Origin: Natronococcus sp. CG52
Lineage (GTDB): Archaea > Halobacteriota > Halobacteria > Halobacteriales > Natrialbaceae
Length of the DNA: 64,000 nucleotides
Assembly: GCF_023913515.1 (NCBI RefSeq)
Contig: NZ_CP099391.1
Span: 1,488,001 to 1,552,000, forward strand
Direction: 5' to 3'
The notes under the pieces are model-generated. The model did not search any database. It had not been told where the DNA came from and saw only the letters and a program-made list of their open reading frames with translations. The first letter of the stretch is position 1. Each line of letters starts with the position of its first letter. Position numbers and translations under genes: made by a program. This document shows, piece by piece, positions 33,131-42,494 of the stretch.

Positions 33131-34939
33131 ATGGATCCGATCGCGGTCGCGGTCGCGGGACTCGTCGCGGCGGCGCTGCTCGGTTCCGTAGCGGTCGTCC
33201 GGCGACTTCACCGGCCGGATCGTCCGTGGCTCGAGGTCGCACGGACGCGACTCGTGATGGGCGTCCCGTGGGGGTCGTTGGTCGTGATCGGCGCGGTCTG
33301 TTTCGTCTATCTGTTCGTCCAGGACGGGATCACGAACGTCAGGGAACCCGTCACCGTTCCGTACCGAGCCTGGTCGTACTTCTACCCGCTCGGGATGCTC
33401 ACCGCGTCGTTCTCTCACGTCGGGCCGACGCACCTCATCGGGAACGTCCTGGGTGCGGCCGTCGTCGCACCGATCGCCGAGTACGCCTGGGGCCACTACC
33501 CGGACGAACGCGAGAACGGGGCGGCCGACTCGTGGCGAACCGATCCCCGGGTGCGCGCGCTGGTCGTCTTCCCGCTGGTCGTGTTCGCGATCGGGCTGGT
33601 TACCAGCCTCTTCGCACTCGGGCCCGTGATCGGCTTCTCGGGACTCGTCTTCGCGTTCGCCGGCTTCGCCATCGTCCACTACCCGATCGTGACGCTCGTC
33701 GGGACGCTCGGCGTGCAGGGGGCGCTCCTGACGATCGTTCGGGCGCTACGAGATCCCGTCAGTGTCTACGTCGCCGAGCCGAGTCCGCCGGGGCCGCCTA
33801 CGTGGGCGACGATCGCCATCCAGGGACACGCGCTCGGGTTCTTCATCGGCCTCGTCCTCGGAATCCTGGTGCTACGGCGCCGCGGTAGTCGCCCCGACCC
33901 GCTCCGCCTCTGGATCGCCATCCTGCTGTTCGGCTTCGCCAAGTCGCTGTGGGCGATCTACTGGTTCGGCGGCGACAACTCGTTCGTCCTCTTTCAGGGG
34001 CCGGGGGTCGTCGTCGTCGCGGTGCTGGCCGTCCTGATTACGCTCGCGGTCGCCGGCTCCGAGCGGTCGGTCGTTCCACGGCGATTCCGATCGGACGATA
34101 CCCGCTCGAGAACGGTCGGGGACGGATCGTCGCCCGACGTGCGACCGCTCGAACTCGTCAACGGCCGTTCCGGCCACACCGACGCCGCCGCACGGCTCGA
34201 GCGGATCACAGAACTCGCTCGCGGTACGCGGACGGCCGAACGGACGTCCGGTCCGAGTCTCCGCCGAACTGCGTTCCTGGCGATTCTCGTCGTGACCGCG
34301 ATGCTCGCCGGAATCGCCGTCCCCGCCAATCTGCTCGTCGTCGAGGGTGCCGACCCGACTTCGGAGTCACACGTCGAAATCGACGGGTACACCGTCGAGT
34401 ACGCCGAGAGCGTCGAGAACGAACTCGTCTCGCCGGTCGCCGTCGGCCCGTTCGACGACGCCGTCACCCTCGAGTCCAGCGGGGTGATCGTTTCGAGCGA
34501 TCAGCGCCAGATCTGGCTCGAGGCGGTGACGAGCCAGCGACTCGCCTTCACCGGCGAGGAGACGATCTACGTCGGCGGCCTCGGCTGGCGGGAGGCCGTC
34601 CACGTCGAGCGAGTCGGCTGGGAACCGATCGGGAACGAGACGGTCTATCAGGTCTGGATTCGGGAAGACGGCGCGGAGCGCCAACTCGCTTACGAGTCGA
34701 ACAGTTCAGCGGCGGACGTCCGTATCGACGGCCGTACCGTCGCGGTCGCCTCCGAGGACGGCGAGTTCGTCCTCGAGGTGACTGCAGCCGAGACCGATAC
34801 CGTCACGACCGCGCCGATCCCCGAAGAGAACGAGTCGACCGAGGCGGACGGACTCACCTTCGAGCGCGACGACGGGACGATCTACGCGATCTCGGACGGC
34901 ACGGAGGTCGCCCTCGCGGCCGAGGAGACGTACGACTAG
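33131..34939 (+). CDS. rhomboid family intramembrane serine protease with a large C-terminal domain
   Basis: A 602-aa protein. The rhomboid core is in the first 300 residues: a long N-terminal helix, [20 protein letters not shown] (the H/N helix), the catalytic Ser in [17 protein letters not shown] and the His in [17 protein letters not shown]. Another membrane helix (about 365-390) precedes a soluble beta-rich domain of some 210 residues, probably outside. ATG 33131 is chosen because the TATA box overlaps the earlier ATG. The C-terminal domain may select or anchor substrates. The stop overlaps the convergent methyltransferase by 4 bp. Confidence 0.88.
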   Translation: MDPIAVAVAGLVAAALLGSVAVVRRLHRPDRPWLEVARTRLVMGVPWGSLVVIGAVCFVYLFVQDGITNVREPVTVPYRAWSYFYPLGMLTASFSHVGPTHLIGNVLGAAVVAPIAEYAWGHYPDERENGAADSWRTDPRVRALVVFPLVVFAIGLVTSLFALGPVIGFSGLVFAFAGFAIVHYPIVTLVGTLGVQGALLTIVRALRDPVSVYVAEPSPPGPPTWATIAIQGHALGFFIGLVLGILVLRRRGSRPDPLRLWIAILLFGFAKSLWAIYWFGGDNSFVLFQGPGVVVVAVLAVLITLAVAGSERSVVPRRFRSDDTRSRTVGDGSSPDVRPLELVNGRSGHTDAAARLERITELARGTRTAERTSGPSLRRTAFLAILVVTAMLAGIAVPANLLVVEGADPTSESHVEIDGYTVEYAESVENELVSPVAVGPFDDAVTLESSGVIVSSDQRQIWLEAVTSQRLAFTGEETIYVGGLGWREAVHVERVGWEPIGNETVYQVWIREDGAERQLAYESNSSAADVRIDGRTVAVASEDGEFVLEVTAAETDTVTTAPIPEENESTEADGLTFERDDGTIYAISDGTEVALAAEETYD

Positions 34940-35559
34940 TCCCACTCGATCCGGAATACTTCCGCCTCGAGCGTCGCCTCCGCCTCGGTGTGAAAGTCGA
35001 ACCGCTTGGCGATCGGGAACGCCGCACGAAATCCGTGCGTGACCTCGCCACCCTCGTCGGCGGCGAACGATTCGACGAACGATTGACTTCCCTCGTTGTG
35101 GATCGTGTAGGAGACGTCCGCGATCGTTCGGGTCGTCTCGAGAAACTCCCGGTCGGCGTGACGATTGCCCCGTTGTGCCCCGAACGGCGGGTTCGAAAGG
35201 ACGGTCGCGTCGGTGATCGACAGCGGATGACGCGTAACGTCACCGCGGACCCAGTCGATCGCGGCGGTCGCGTCGACGCGCGCCGCGTTCTCGCGAGCCA
35301 GCGCGAGCGCGCCGGCGTCGACGTCGACGCCGACCACCCGGCCGGCGCCCGCCAGCGCGCCCGCGACCGCGAGCATCCCCGTTCCGGTTCCGAGATCGAC
35401 TATCGGCCGCTCGAGATCGCCCTGCAGGCTCGCGAGGTGACAGATGTGGGCGGCGATCTCGGGCGGCGTGAGATACTGTTCGAGCGTCGCAGACGGCTCG
35501 GCGAAGTCCTCGAGCGACTCGAGCCGACGGGCGAGCGTGCGCCGGGAGGGGCCGGACAT
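34936..35559 (-). CDS. METTL5-type N6-adenine methyltransferase
   Basis: A 207-aa class I methyltransferase. SAM site: PIVDLGTGTGMLAVAGALAG and VGVDVDAGALALARENAA. Catalytic motif NPPF in ATVLSNPPFGAQRGNRHADR, the pattern of METTL5 proteins, which methylate one adenine of small-subunit rRNA. The N-terminal TLEQYLTPPEIAAHI is also typical. Cytoplasmic. It is convergent with the rhomboid gene, sharing 4 bp, and 10 nt after the next minus-strand gene, so probably in one operon with it. Confidence 0.92.
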   Translation of the reverse strand: MSGPSRRTLARRLESLEDFAEPSATLEQYLTPPEIAAHICHLASLQGDLERPIVDLGTGTGMLAVAGALAGAGRVVGVDVDAGALALARENAARVDATAAIDWVRGDVTRHPLSITDATVLSNPPFGAQRGNRHADREFLETTRTIADVSYTIHNEGSQSFVESFAADEGGEVTHGFRAAFPIAKRFDFHTEAEATLEAEVFRIEWD

Positions 35560-35569
35560 TACGCCGGCG

Positions 35570-35971
35570 TCAGTGCTCGATCGTAATGGGCCCGTCGAGT
35601 TCCAGTTCGATACCCTCGCGTTCGGCGCGCTCCGCGCAGGCTGCGAGCGCCGGACTGACCTTCTCGACGTTGGCGACGTCGTCGGCCGAGACCGTCACGG
35701 AGCCGACACCGAGGAACGCGCCCGCACGAACGTAGCCTCTGATTCGATTGATCTCGTCCTGCGTGGCGAGCGAGCAGTCCTCGTCGAAGCAGGCGTCGAC
35801 GGTCAGGCCCGCCGGGAACAGCCCTTCCTGGGTCAGTTCCCGCTTGAGACCGCGAAGGTATCCGGGCGCCGTCGACTCGAGCGCCGACGCCTCGAGGGTT
35901 ACCGGCGTGACGTCTGCGGGTCGGCAGCGATCGATCGGCGACTCGAACTCGGACGATGGGGTGGTGCTCAT
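35570..35971 (-). CDS. uncharacterised haloarchaeal protein (133 aa)
   Basis: A small acidic protein I do not recognise, probably cytoplasmic. The C-terminal half (AGAFLGVGSVTVSADDVANV, then SPALAACAERAEREGIELEL) suggests a mixed alpha/beta fold. It has cysteines at CFDEDCSLAT but no clear metal site. ATG 35971 is chosen because a TATA-like CTTTTTGTA at about 36007-35999 gives leaderless spacing; two ATGs further upstream exist. It shares its direction and a 10-nt gap with the METTL5 gene, hinting at a translation-related role. Confidence 0.7.
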   Translation of the reverse strand: MSTTPSSEFESPIDRCRPADVTPVTLEASALESTAPGYLRGLKRELTQEGLFPAGLTVDACFDEDCSLATQDEINRIRGYVRAGAFLGVGSVTVSADDVANVEKVSPALAACAERAEREGIELELDGPITIEH

Positions 35972-36102
35972 TACCAGCACATACATAGGCTGCATACAAA
36001 AAGTTTGTTAATACCCCACAGTAATACCTGCCCGACGAAGGGGCTCGAACTGAGTCCGATTCGGCGGGGCGATAGTTATCTACTGCTTGGTAGGTTCAAA
36101 TA

Positions 36103-36110
36103 GAGTTAAG
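36103..36110 (+). promoter_or_regulatory. TATA box of the 56-aa zinc ribbon gene
   Basis: GAGTTAAG lies 27 nt before ATG 36134; predicts a leaderless transcript. Confidence 0.5.
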
Positions 36111-36133
36111 AACGGGCCGGAACAGGGACAGAT

Positions 36134-36304
36134 ATGGACCAGTGTCCACGGTGTCAGAGCCCGCTCGAGGAGCTCTCGTTGGGAGAGGTTGCGACGGTTA
36201 CGTGTTCCCGCTGCGGGTACGCGGACGTTCCCGTGGAGCACGAGCGTCTCGGTCACGAGGGAGAATCCTGGCGCGACGCGCTCAACCGCTTCTACGAGGA
36301 GTAA
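36134..36304 (+). CDS. small zinc-ribbon protein (56 aa)
   Basis: Starts MDQCPRCQSPLEELSLGEVA and carries a second cysteine pair in VTCSRCGYADVPVEHERLG, so CPxC...CxxC, a full zinc ribbon. It ends ESWRDALNRFYEE. The TATA box spacing and acidic composition support a real gene. Short CPxCG zinc ribbons of this type are abundant in haloarchaea; some affect growth or biofilm, but this one cannot be assigned. It is convergent with the actin-like gene. Confidence 0.75.
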   Translation: MDQCPRCQSPLEELSLGEVATVTCSRCGYADVPVEHERLGHEGESWRDALNRFYEE

Positions 36305-36377
36305 CGCCGAGCGGGTCTCGTAACTCGAGCGTATCCGGAGAGCATCTCGCTCGAAAAGAGTCGAAAACCGAACCCCG

Positions 36378-37409
36378 CTACTCGTTCGCTGCCGCTTCGA
36401 CTTCCTCCGCCTCCTCCTTGTCGTGGTCGACGTCCTCGTCGGAGCGGGCGGCGACGAGGCCACCGCGCGCGACGCTGTACAGCGGCTCGTTGGCGTGAGA
36501 GACGCCGCTGATCGAGAACGGAATGTTCGCGTCCTCGAGGTGGTCGCGGAACAGGTCCTCGAAGCCGCTGGGGCTCGAGGTTCCGCCGGTGACGACGACG
36601 GGAACGTCGAGTCCCTCCTCGACGTCCTCCTCGTCGACTTCCGTGACGATGTTCTCGATGACGTAATCGAGCAGGTTCTCGTAGTAGATCGACAGTGCGC
36701 CCTCGACGCCGCCGACGTCCGTCGTGAAGTCGAGTTCGAAGTCGTTCTCCTTGATCGAGGTGACCTTGTCGACCGGCGTCCCGGTCGCGCGCGCGGCCTG
36801 CTCGTCGACCCAGTCGCCGCCGCGGGCGACGGAGAACTTCATGACGGGCACCGCGTAGTAGGACAGACAGACGTTCGTCATCCCCGCACCGAAGCTGATG
36901 CCGAGTCCGGTGAAGTTGTTGTCCGCGAGCTCGGAGTAGATGACGGACATCCCCTCATTGATCGGTTCGGAGTCGTATCCCATGTCGTTGAGGAACGACT
37001 CGATCGTTTTCTGGTGGTACAGCGTCGAGAGATCCGAATCGATCGGATCGGCCGGTGACGAGAAGTACAGCTTCTCGTCCGGGTACGCAGGTTCTCCGAC
37101 GACCTGTTCGATGATGAGCTTCATCATCGGGATCGCGCTCTTCTCGTCGTTCGAGAGGATCCCGTGTTTCATCGGTCGGCGCGTCTCCTTGTTGAAGATG
37201 TTCGCGAAGTTCAGGGCGTCGTCGCCGACGACGTACACCTTGTCGTCCTTGCGGATGTGAAGAACCTCGCTTCGTGAGAGCATCTGCTCGGCCATATCCG
37301 AGTACTCGATCTCTACGAAGGAGTTTCGCTGCTGTACGAACACCGTGTCGTTTCCATCCTGCTGTGCTGACAGGATATTCATCGTTCCGACGTCTAGGCC
37401 TTTGGCCAT
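36378..37409 (-). CDS. salactin-like actin-superfamily ATPase
   Basis: A 343-aa protein of the actin/MreB/Hsp70 superfamily. Phosphate-1 loop [20 protein letters not shown], phosphate-2 region [20 protein letters not shown], and adenosine motif [19 protein letters not shown]. From memory it is close to salactin of Halobacterium salinarum, an actin homologue that forms dynamically unstable filaments growing from the cell poles. The ATG at 37409 is set by a TATA box 27 nt upstream. The C-terminus is a charged Glu-rich tail. It follows, on the same strand, a membrane protein gene. Confidence 0.85.
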   Translation of the reverse strand: MAKGLDVGTMNILSAQQDGNDTVFVQQRNSFVEIEYSDMAEQMLSRSEVLHIRKDDKVYVVGDDALNFANIFNKETRRPMKHGILSNDEKSAIPMMKLIIEQVVGEPAYPDEKLYFSSPADPIDSDLSTLYHQKTIESFLNDMGYDSEPINEGMSVIYSELADNNFTGLGISFGAGMTNVCLSYYAVPVMKFSVARGGDWVDEQAARATGTPVDKVTSIKENDFELDFTTDVGGVEGALSIYYENLLDYVIENIVTEVDEEDVEEGLDVPVVVTGGTSSPSGFEDLFRDHLEDANIPFSISGVSHANEPLYSVARGGLVAARSDEDVDHDKEEAEEVEAAANE

Positions 37410-37430
37410 ATTGGCCAAGGTAACTGATTC

Positions 37431-37440
37431 GTTATAAGTC
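37431..37440 (-). promoter_or_regulatory. TATA box of the actin-like gene
   Basis: GACTTATAAC on the minus strand, 27 nt before ATG 37409: a leaderless start and an independent promoter from the upstream gene. Confidence 0.6.
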
Positions 37441-37505
37441 TAGTGTCCCGACTGTCTTAATTTGATGAGAGTTCGAGAGGAATACGTCTCTCGAGGAGCT
37501 GATCG

Positions 37506-38417
37506 TTACTTCCGCGCGACCAGCGTGCGGAACCGACTGAGGAGTGCCGAGACGACTCCAGCGGACCGTGATTCCTCGTCGGCGGCGGCCTCCCGGCGCT
37601 TCTGTTCGCGAAGTTCCTTCAGTTTCGTCGTCTGGTCGTCGACGGTCGAACTCGAGGTCGTCTTCTTCGTCTCGCCCCCTTTCAGCCCCTTGAGGCCGTC
37701 GACCTGCGCGTCGACACCCGAGGAGCGGGTCGTCTTGGTTCCGGCGCTCGCGTCGATCGAGACGCCCTCGAGATCGTTCTCGGAGAAACTCAGCCGCTTG
37801 TGTTCGGTCTTTTCGACGCCGCCCCAGGAGAGTTCGACGTCCTCCATCGCCTCGTCGATGTCTCGCTGGACGTCGGCGTCGGATAACTCGTCCTCCTCGT
37901 CCGCGTCGTCGATCTCGACCGTTTCCGCCTGTCGCGCGAGGTCGAGGTAGTGAGCGACGAGCGCCGCGCCGGTCGACGCGATGAGCCCGGACAGTCCGAC
38001 TGCGTACGTCGCGACGACCTCGACCGTGTAATCGACGTCGCGGACGAAGTGCCAGTTCGTGGGGTAGGCGTAGAGGAATCCGCTGACTGCGACCGCGGTA
38101 ATCACGGCGCCACCGATCGACGTGTACAGCATCCGGCGCTCGGACGGCAAGAGAACGACGATTCCCAGCATCATCGCCGGGAGCGAGAGCATTCCCAGCG
38201 CGTACGCCGGCTGAATCCAGTTGTAGTACGCGCTGTCCAACGTGTGTGCTTCGTGCGTGCTTCCCCAGAGGAAAAGCACGAGCGCCGTCACCGCGATCCC
38301 GATACCGCCGAAGAAGAGACCGAATCCGACGTAGACGTCGGTTCGTCCCTCCGGTTCGCCGATGTACCGACGGTAGAGATCGAAGAGGTATCCATCAGGG
38401 GGCTGTTCCGCTGCCAT
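37506..38417 (-). CDS. four-span membrane protein with long charged C-terminal tail (DUF7139-like)
   Basis: A 303-aa protein. Four hydrophobic segments lie between about residues 30 and 155 (GFGLFFGGIGIAVTALVLFL, YALGMLSLPAMMLGIVVLLP, SIGGAVITAVAVSGFLYA, VVATYAVGLSGLIASTGAAL). The remaining ~145 residues are cytoplasmic, charged and Ser/Thr/Lys-rich, with a predicted helix DDQTTKLKELREQKRREAAA. This tail could bind a cytoskeletal partner; its neighbour is the actin-like gene. The DUF name is from memory. A TATA-like GTTTATGAG lies near 38466-38457. Confidence 0.75.
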   Translation of the reverse strand: MAAEQPPDGYLFDLYRRYIGEPEGRTDVYVGFGLFFGGIGIAVTALVLFLWGSTHEAHTLDSAYYNWIQPAYALGMLSLPAMMLGIVVLLPSERRMLYTSIGGAVITAVAVSGFLYAYPTNWHFVRDVDYTVEVVATYAVGLSGLIASTGAALVAHYLDLARQAETVEIDDADEEDELSDADVQRDIDEAMEDVELSWGGVEKTEHKRLSFSENDLEGVSIDASAGTKTTRSSGVDAQVDGLKGLKGGETKKTTSSSTVDDQTTKLKELREQKRREAAADEESRSAGVVSALLSRFRTLVARK

Positions 38418-38852
38418 TGACTCCCCGTTTACACTCCAGTACTATGACTGTTGGGCTCATAAACAGGTAGTGTTTCATGAATTTCACCGACCGTGAAAGC
38501 GGTCACGACAGGTCTTCGGGTTCTAGAAGGCGATATATCGGCACACCGATCGGAGCGACTCCGCCAAACCCTTATACTTCTGATATATTATGGCGTGGCA
38601 ACCGTTTACTACAGGTGCGTGTGCAGCACGACAACTTCAGTTCTCAAGATTGTCCCTAAACCACCGGTAGGGAAACTATAAACGCCCGAAAGGCTCGTTT
38701 CCGATATCGGTTTTGGTGAGAGGACTGATTGGATGGCGCGGCCGTTTTTCTCACGATATTCCGACTCAACCATCGGTATTTTGGCGAGTTATGAGACAGC
38801 GTTTCCGTCGATCCGAGTAGAGTTATCTCGATTACTACTGTTGTAGTTCCGC
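38418..38852. other. intergenic stretch, no gene identified
   Basis: About 435 bp, less GC-rich than most of the window. A promoter-like CCTTATACTTCTGATATATT lies near 38572-38591 on the plus strand, but no credible coding frame follows. A small RNA is possible. Confidence 0.4.
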
Positions 38853-39917
38853 TCAAGTTGTGACAAACTCAACATTGGTAAACTCAAACCGTGTCCCACC
38901 GCTCTCGCTGTCGGTGAGTGTCCAGTCCCAGTCGTACAAATCGGCAAGCTGTATGACGACCGTGAGACCGAGTCCCATCCCGCGTGATCTCGTAGTAAAG
39001 CCCGCCTCAACCACGTCGTTGTGGGTATCCTCGGGAATACCGGGACCGTTATCCTCTACGTAGAACCCGTCTTCGAGATCGCCAATACGAACGGTCACCC
39101 CCTTCTCACTGTGTTCGATGCTGTTTCGAAAGAGGTTCGCCAGCAGATGCTGCATGTGGATCGGGTTACCTCGAATCGTCTGTACGGTATTCACGACGAG
39201 TGTCGCTGACTCCGTTTGGATTGAAAGCTCGTCCCACATTCTCGCGGCCAGCGCCGCAATCACAGTCGGTTCGTCGTCAATGTTTACTTTCGATCCTCGC
39301 ACGGTGACGAGCAGAATGTCGATCATCTCCTCGATTCGCTCGTGAGCGAGTGCTACCTCCTTCGCGGCATCTTCGTTTCGGGGCTGGGACTGCTGGTGGT
39401 ACCCCTTGGCGATCGCCAGTGGGTTGCGAAGTTCGTGTGCGAGCAGCCTCGCGAAGTTTTCTAACCGGTTGTTCTGATAAGCGAGTTCGCGGCTTCGTTG
39501 CTCGGCTTCACGCGCACGTGTTTTCGCCTTCGCGTCGTAGATTCCCGTCCCGAAGCCAGCACCGCTACCGAGTGCTGTAAGAATGAGGGCGTTGGGGACG
39601 AGATTGGTGAGGCCGCTGACAAGTCCGCTGAGTGCGAGAATTCCACCCATCACCCCGGCCCCGGCGAGGCACCAGCCTGCAATACGGTCGTAGAGCGCAG
39701 GATGAATAGTAGCTCGGGGTAACCGATACCCGCCATAGAGGAGCACAGAACCAGGGATCGCCGTCAGCAAGGACACGACCACTACGATTTCGAACGGCAT
39801 TTCCCCAGCGGTCTGTATCAGTGGGAAAAGCGCAGCAAGCGCGACGTACATCACTCCGAGAGCGACGATGACTCGTCTTCCGTTGGCTGCCGAGAGAGTC
39901 CAAAGAGATTCTCGCAT
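38853..39917 (-). CDS. membrane sensor histidine kinase
   Basis: A 354-aa kinase. Four N-terminal membrane segments (residues about 15-130) are followed by a short coiled stretch. The H-box is FARLLAHELRNPLAIAKGY, the N-box QHLLANLFRNSIEHSE, and the G-boxes VEDNGPGIPED and GMGLGLTVVIQLADLYDWDW. It has no PAS or receiver domain, so the membrane part is the likely sensor. ATG 39917 is the first start that gives a natural signal-anchor. No response regulator is adjacent. Codon use is less GC-biased than in neighbouring regions. Confidence 0.9.
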   Translation of the reverse strand: MRESLWTLSAANGRRVIVALGVMYVALAALFPLIQTAGEMPFEIVVVVSLLTAIPGSVLLYGGYRLPRATIHPALYDRIAGWCLAGAGVMGGILALSGLVSGLTNLVPNALILTALGSGAGFGTGIYDAKAKTRAREAEQRSRELAYQNNRLENFARLLAHELRNPLAIAKGYHQQSQPRNEDAAKEVALAHERIEEMIDILLVTVRGSKVNIDDEPTVIAALAARMWDELSIQTESATLVVNTVQTIRGNPIHMQHLLANLFRNSIEHSEKGVTVRIGDLEDGFYVEDNGPGIPEDTHNDVVEAGFTTRSRGMGLGLTVVIQLADLYDWDWTLTDSESGGTRFEFTNVEFVTT

Positions 39918-40186
39918 TGCTACCACAAGAAAATGTGGATTTATTACATTATTGGCCTTTTGCTGATGAGATCGCCACTCAACGGGACAGTTCGTGGCTG
40001 CCGTGATAGTCTCGGCGGAAGACACAGAAAGCGAACGAGCGTCAGCCCAGCTTCGATTGAGTGTAGGAATCCCAATACGAGCCGCCGATAATAGTACTAT
40101 CACAGATGCTACAGGTCCAGCGCGTCGGGCGTACTGCATCACACCAGCGGACAAACGCTACTGGTCTTCGGCCGTTTTCGTCCTGC

Positions 40187-41089
40187 TTACCGAGTCTGTT
40201 TCTCCCACGAGGGAGTCGTCGAGACGGGACGCCTACTCGTGGCGAAGTCACGGGTTAAGCGCGGTGGTCCAGTAAATGCGATCGAGAGCGCGATGAGCCC
40301 GAACACCGTTATACCGATAATGCCGCCCTCGCTGGCAACGAGTTGTCTGAGAACGGCATCATCGGTGGTTGCGTACCCGACGAGCCCAACTGCGTTGAAC
40401 ACGCCGTGGAAGATGGCCGCGGGGAGAACGGATTTCGATCGAACGACGATGTAGGTGAACAGCGGGGCCAAAGCGATACACGCGACCGTGAACGCGACGA
40501 TGCCGATGATCGGGAACGACGGATAATTGTGCCCGGCAAAGACGAGTGGCGCGTGCCAGATCCCCCACGCGGCACCGATCGCTAGCGACGCCTTCCAGAA
40601 TCCCAGCGGGGCAAGCTCCCATAAGAGGTAACCCCGCCAACCGAACTCTTCACCGAAACCGAAGATCGCATTGAACGTCGCACCAATCGCTACGACGATA
40701 CCCCACGCAGCGAACGCCCAGAACACTCCCGACGGAAGGCCGACTTCGGCCGCTGTATCGAGTGATGAGTTGAACGTTACGCCCGGTACGCCGAGCGAGA
40801 GCACCGTTATCACGCTGAGAACCGGGAGTGGCAGGATCGCGGCCAGAGCGAGCCACCGCTTCCGCCCGATCCGGAGACCGACGTCTGAGAGTGCGATCCC
40901 ATTGTGCAGGCACACAGTCAGTCCGGCGATCCCGGGCGTGAACATGTAGAGTGGTCCAACCGCTACGATGTTGATACCCGTAACGCGGGTGATGGCGGTG
41001 AATCCCAGGGCGAGCGCTGTCAGGATGACGAGGAACTCCGCGAGGTTGCGCGTATCGATGCCTTCCGGTGTTGAGAGGGGCCTGTTCAT
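40187..41089 (-). CDS. CPBP family intramembrane metalloprotease
   Basis: A 300-aa protein with about eight membrane segments. The Abi/CPBP motifs are present: EE in IFGFGEEFGWRGYLLWELA, then His in WGIWHAPLVFAGHNY, and FHGVFNAVGLVGY. These are Rce1-related proteases, with roles in bacteriocin self-immunity or processing of membrane proteins; the substrate here is unknown. It follows a DUF1648-like gene with a 5-nt gap, so they form an operon. Confidence 0.88.
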   Translation of the reverse strand: MNRPLSTPEGIDTRNLAEFLVILTALALGFTAITRVTGINIVAVGPLYMFTPGIAGLTVCLHNGIALSDVGLRIGRKRWLALAAILPLPVLSVITVLSLGVPGVTFNSSLDTAAEVGLPSGVFWAFAAWGIVVAIGATFNAIFGFGEEFGWRGYLLWELAPLGFWKASLAIGAAWGIWHAPLVFAGHNYPSFPIIGIVAFTVACIALAPLFTYIVVRSKSVLPAAIFHGVFNAVGLVGYATTDDAVLRQLVASEGGIIGITVFGLIALSIAFTGPPRLTRDFATSRRPVSTTPSWEKQTR

Positions 41090-41094
41090 TGGGA

Positions 41095-41499
41095 TCACAG
41101 GTTGAGGACAATGATGACGAGTTGGCCCGCGACAACTGTTCCGAGGATCAGCAGGACACAGATGTCGTAGATGGCGTGGAATTCGTCGAAATCGTCGATC
41201 TCGCCGGGACGCTCCAGGTGCGTCTCGAGCCACCGTGATCCGACGTATAGGCCCGCTACAATTGCTGGAAACGCTACGAGCATAGGTAAAGTCGAGATGT
41301 GTTCTGGTCCGTAGTGTTGGAAGGTTCCGACGGTCCATCGGATCCGGACGGTATCTGCAAGGTGACTGTAGGAAACGATGCTGAGGACGACGCTTACGAG
41401 GGCGATTACGAGCCCGCCGAGCGTCGTCAATCGCACTCGTACTGGGTTTTCAGCGGCGGTGTGTGCTGCCATAGGTGGAGTGACGGAGGGGAGTCGCAT
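41095..41499 (-). CDS. DUF1648/SdpI-like membrane protein
   Basis: A 134-aa protein with three membrane segments (LTTLGGLVIALVSVVLSIVS, ISTLPMLVAFPAIVAGLYVG, ICVLLILGTVVAGQLVIIVL). The segment YSHLADTVRIRWTVGTFQHY followed by a helical hairpin resembles DUF1648, found in SdpI-type immunity proteins. The start may be ATG 41499 or ATG 41472 (125 aa). It lies directly before the CPBP gene and divergent from an HTH gene. Pairing of an SdpI-like and a CPBP protein recalls peptide-toxin immunity modules. Confidence 0.7.
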   Translation of the reverse strand: MRLPSVTPPMAAHTAAENPVRVRLTTLGGLVIALVSVVLSIVSYSHLADTVRIRWTVGTFQHYGPEHISTLPMLVAFPAIVAGLYVGSRWLETHLERPGEIDDFDEFHAIYDICVLLILGTVVAGQLVIIVLNL

Positions 41500-41573
41500 A
41501 ACGGGTCGAGCACAATTTCAGTCCCTGTAGTTATGCTAATCTCTTTAAAATGTAGCCACGAAAGGAGGGTGTT

Positions 41574-41918
41574 GTGAGTGAGGATGATGATATCGACCGA
41601 TTTGCGGCCGTGCTGGAAGACCCGACTGCACGGGCAATCCTCACTGAAACGAGTCAAGGACCAATGTCAGCAACCACACTGAGCGAACGCTGTGGCGTCT
41701 CCGAACCGACGATCTACCGCCGTCTGGAGGATCTTCGGGAGTGCGACCTGCTCATTGAGCGGACGAAACTCGATACGGACGGCGGCCATCATCGAACCAT
41801 GTACGCGACAAACTTCGAACGACTCACGGTCGAGCTTCGAGACGGACAGTTAGTTCTCGAGGTTGATCGCCGTGAGGATCCAGCCGATCGATTCACGCGG
41901 CTTATCGAGGGGATGTGA
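41574..41918 (+). CDS. ArsR-like winged-helix regulator
   Basis: A 114-aa protein with GTG start (MSEDDDIDRFAAVLEDPTAR). The HTH is AILTETSQGPMSATTLSERC followed by the recognition helix GVSEPTIYRRLEDLRECDLL and wing. The pairing of such a regulator with a DUF7521 membrane protein just downstream is common in haloarchaea (from memory). The target is perhaps the same locus, since it is divergent from the DUF1648-CPBP operon and their promoters share about 75 bp around TTTAAA at 41545-41550. Confidence 0.83.
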   Translation: MSEDDDIDRFAAVLEDPTARAILTETSQGPMSATTLSERCGVSEPTIYRRLEDLRECDLLIERTKLDTDGGHHRTMYATNFERLTVELRDGQLVLEVDRREDPADRFTRLIEGM

Positions 41919-41919
41919 C

Positions 41920-42243
41920 GTGCGCCTTCCGCTCCTCCAACTCTGGGAGCCTGCGATGCCACCGGACTGGGTCATTGTGTTCCAACAGGGGACACAGATC
42001 CTGAGCGTTATCATTGGCATCTTCATCGCGTATCAGGCCTACCGCGGCTACAGACGGAACAACAGCCGTCCGATGCTATTCATCGCACTCGGTTTCGTGC
42101 TCGTACTTGCCGTCCCGTTCTGCATCTTCCTCCTGTACGGAATTTTTCCGGGTATACCAGTAGCAGTGGTCATCATCGCCTCACAATCGAGTCAGGTGTC
42201 AGGGCTGCTAGCGATACTGTATGCTCTCTGGATGCCACCGTAA
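41920..42243 (+). CDS. DUF7521-like membrane protein
   Basis: A 107-aa protein with three membrane segments (VIVFQQGTQILSVIIGIFIA, LFIALGFVLVLAVPFCIFLL, SQVSGLLAILYALWM). Between them is the charged turn YQAYRGYRRNNSRPML, characteristic of these HTH partners. The GTG at 41920 follows the regulator stop by 1 nt; ATG 41956 (95 aa) is an alternative. It may sense a membrane or envelope signal and act with the upstream regulator. Function unknown. Confidence 0.7.
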   Translation: MRLPLLQLWEPAMPPDWVIVFQQGTQILSVIIGIFIAYQAYRGYRRNNSRPMLFIALGFVLVLAVPFCIFLLYGIFPGIPVAVVIIASQSSQVSGLLAILYALWMPP

Positions 42244-42464
42244 TCGACCGATAGATCCGCTGTATTCGGCAGTTGTTTGTGACAGACGTCAGACAGATAG
42301 CTAGTAATCGTGGTACGTTGTCCGCCTGTACTCACTCGAAGGATGCCAAACCTATCTCTCGAGAAAAACTTCGATAGAGCCACAGGAGTAGTTCGTCGAC
42401 CGCTCGAGTTGCCCTCGCAGTACAAGCGGGGTCGCGGACGTCGTCTAACACGAGAAGCGCCGCC

Positions 42465-42472
42465 GTTATACG
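42465..42472 (+). promoter_or_regulatory. TATA box of dph2
   Basis: GTTATACG centred 27 nt before ATG 42495; a leaderless start. Confidence 0.55.
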
Positions 42473-42494
42473 TCCGTGGCCGTTACGACGGACA

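Noticed and set aside
36090-36112. GGTTCAAATAG, resembling a tRNA T-loop
   Set aside because: No acceptor or anticodon stem can be formed around it, and it overlaps the promoter of the 56-aa zinc ribbon gene.
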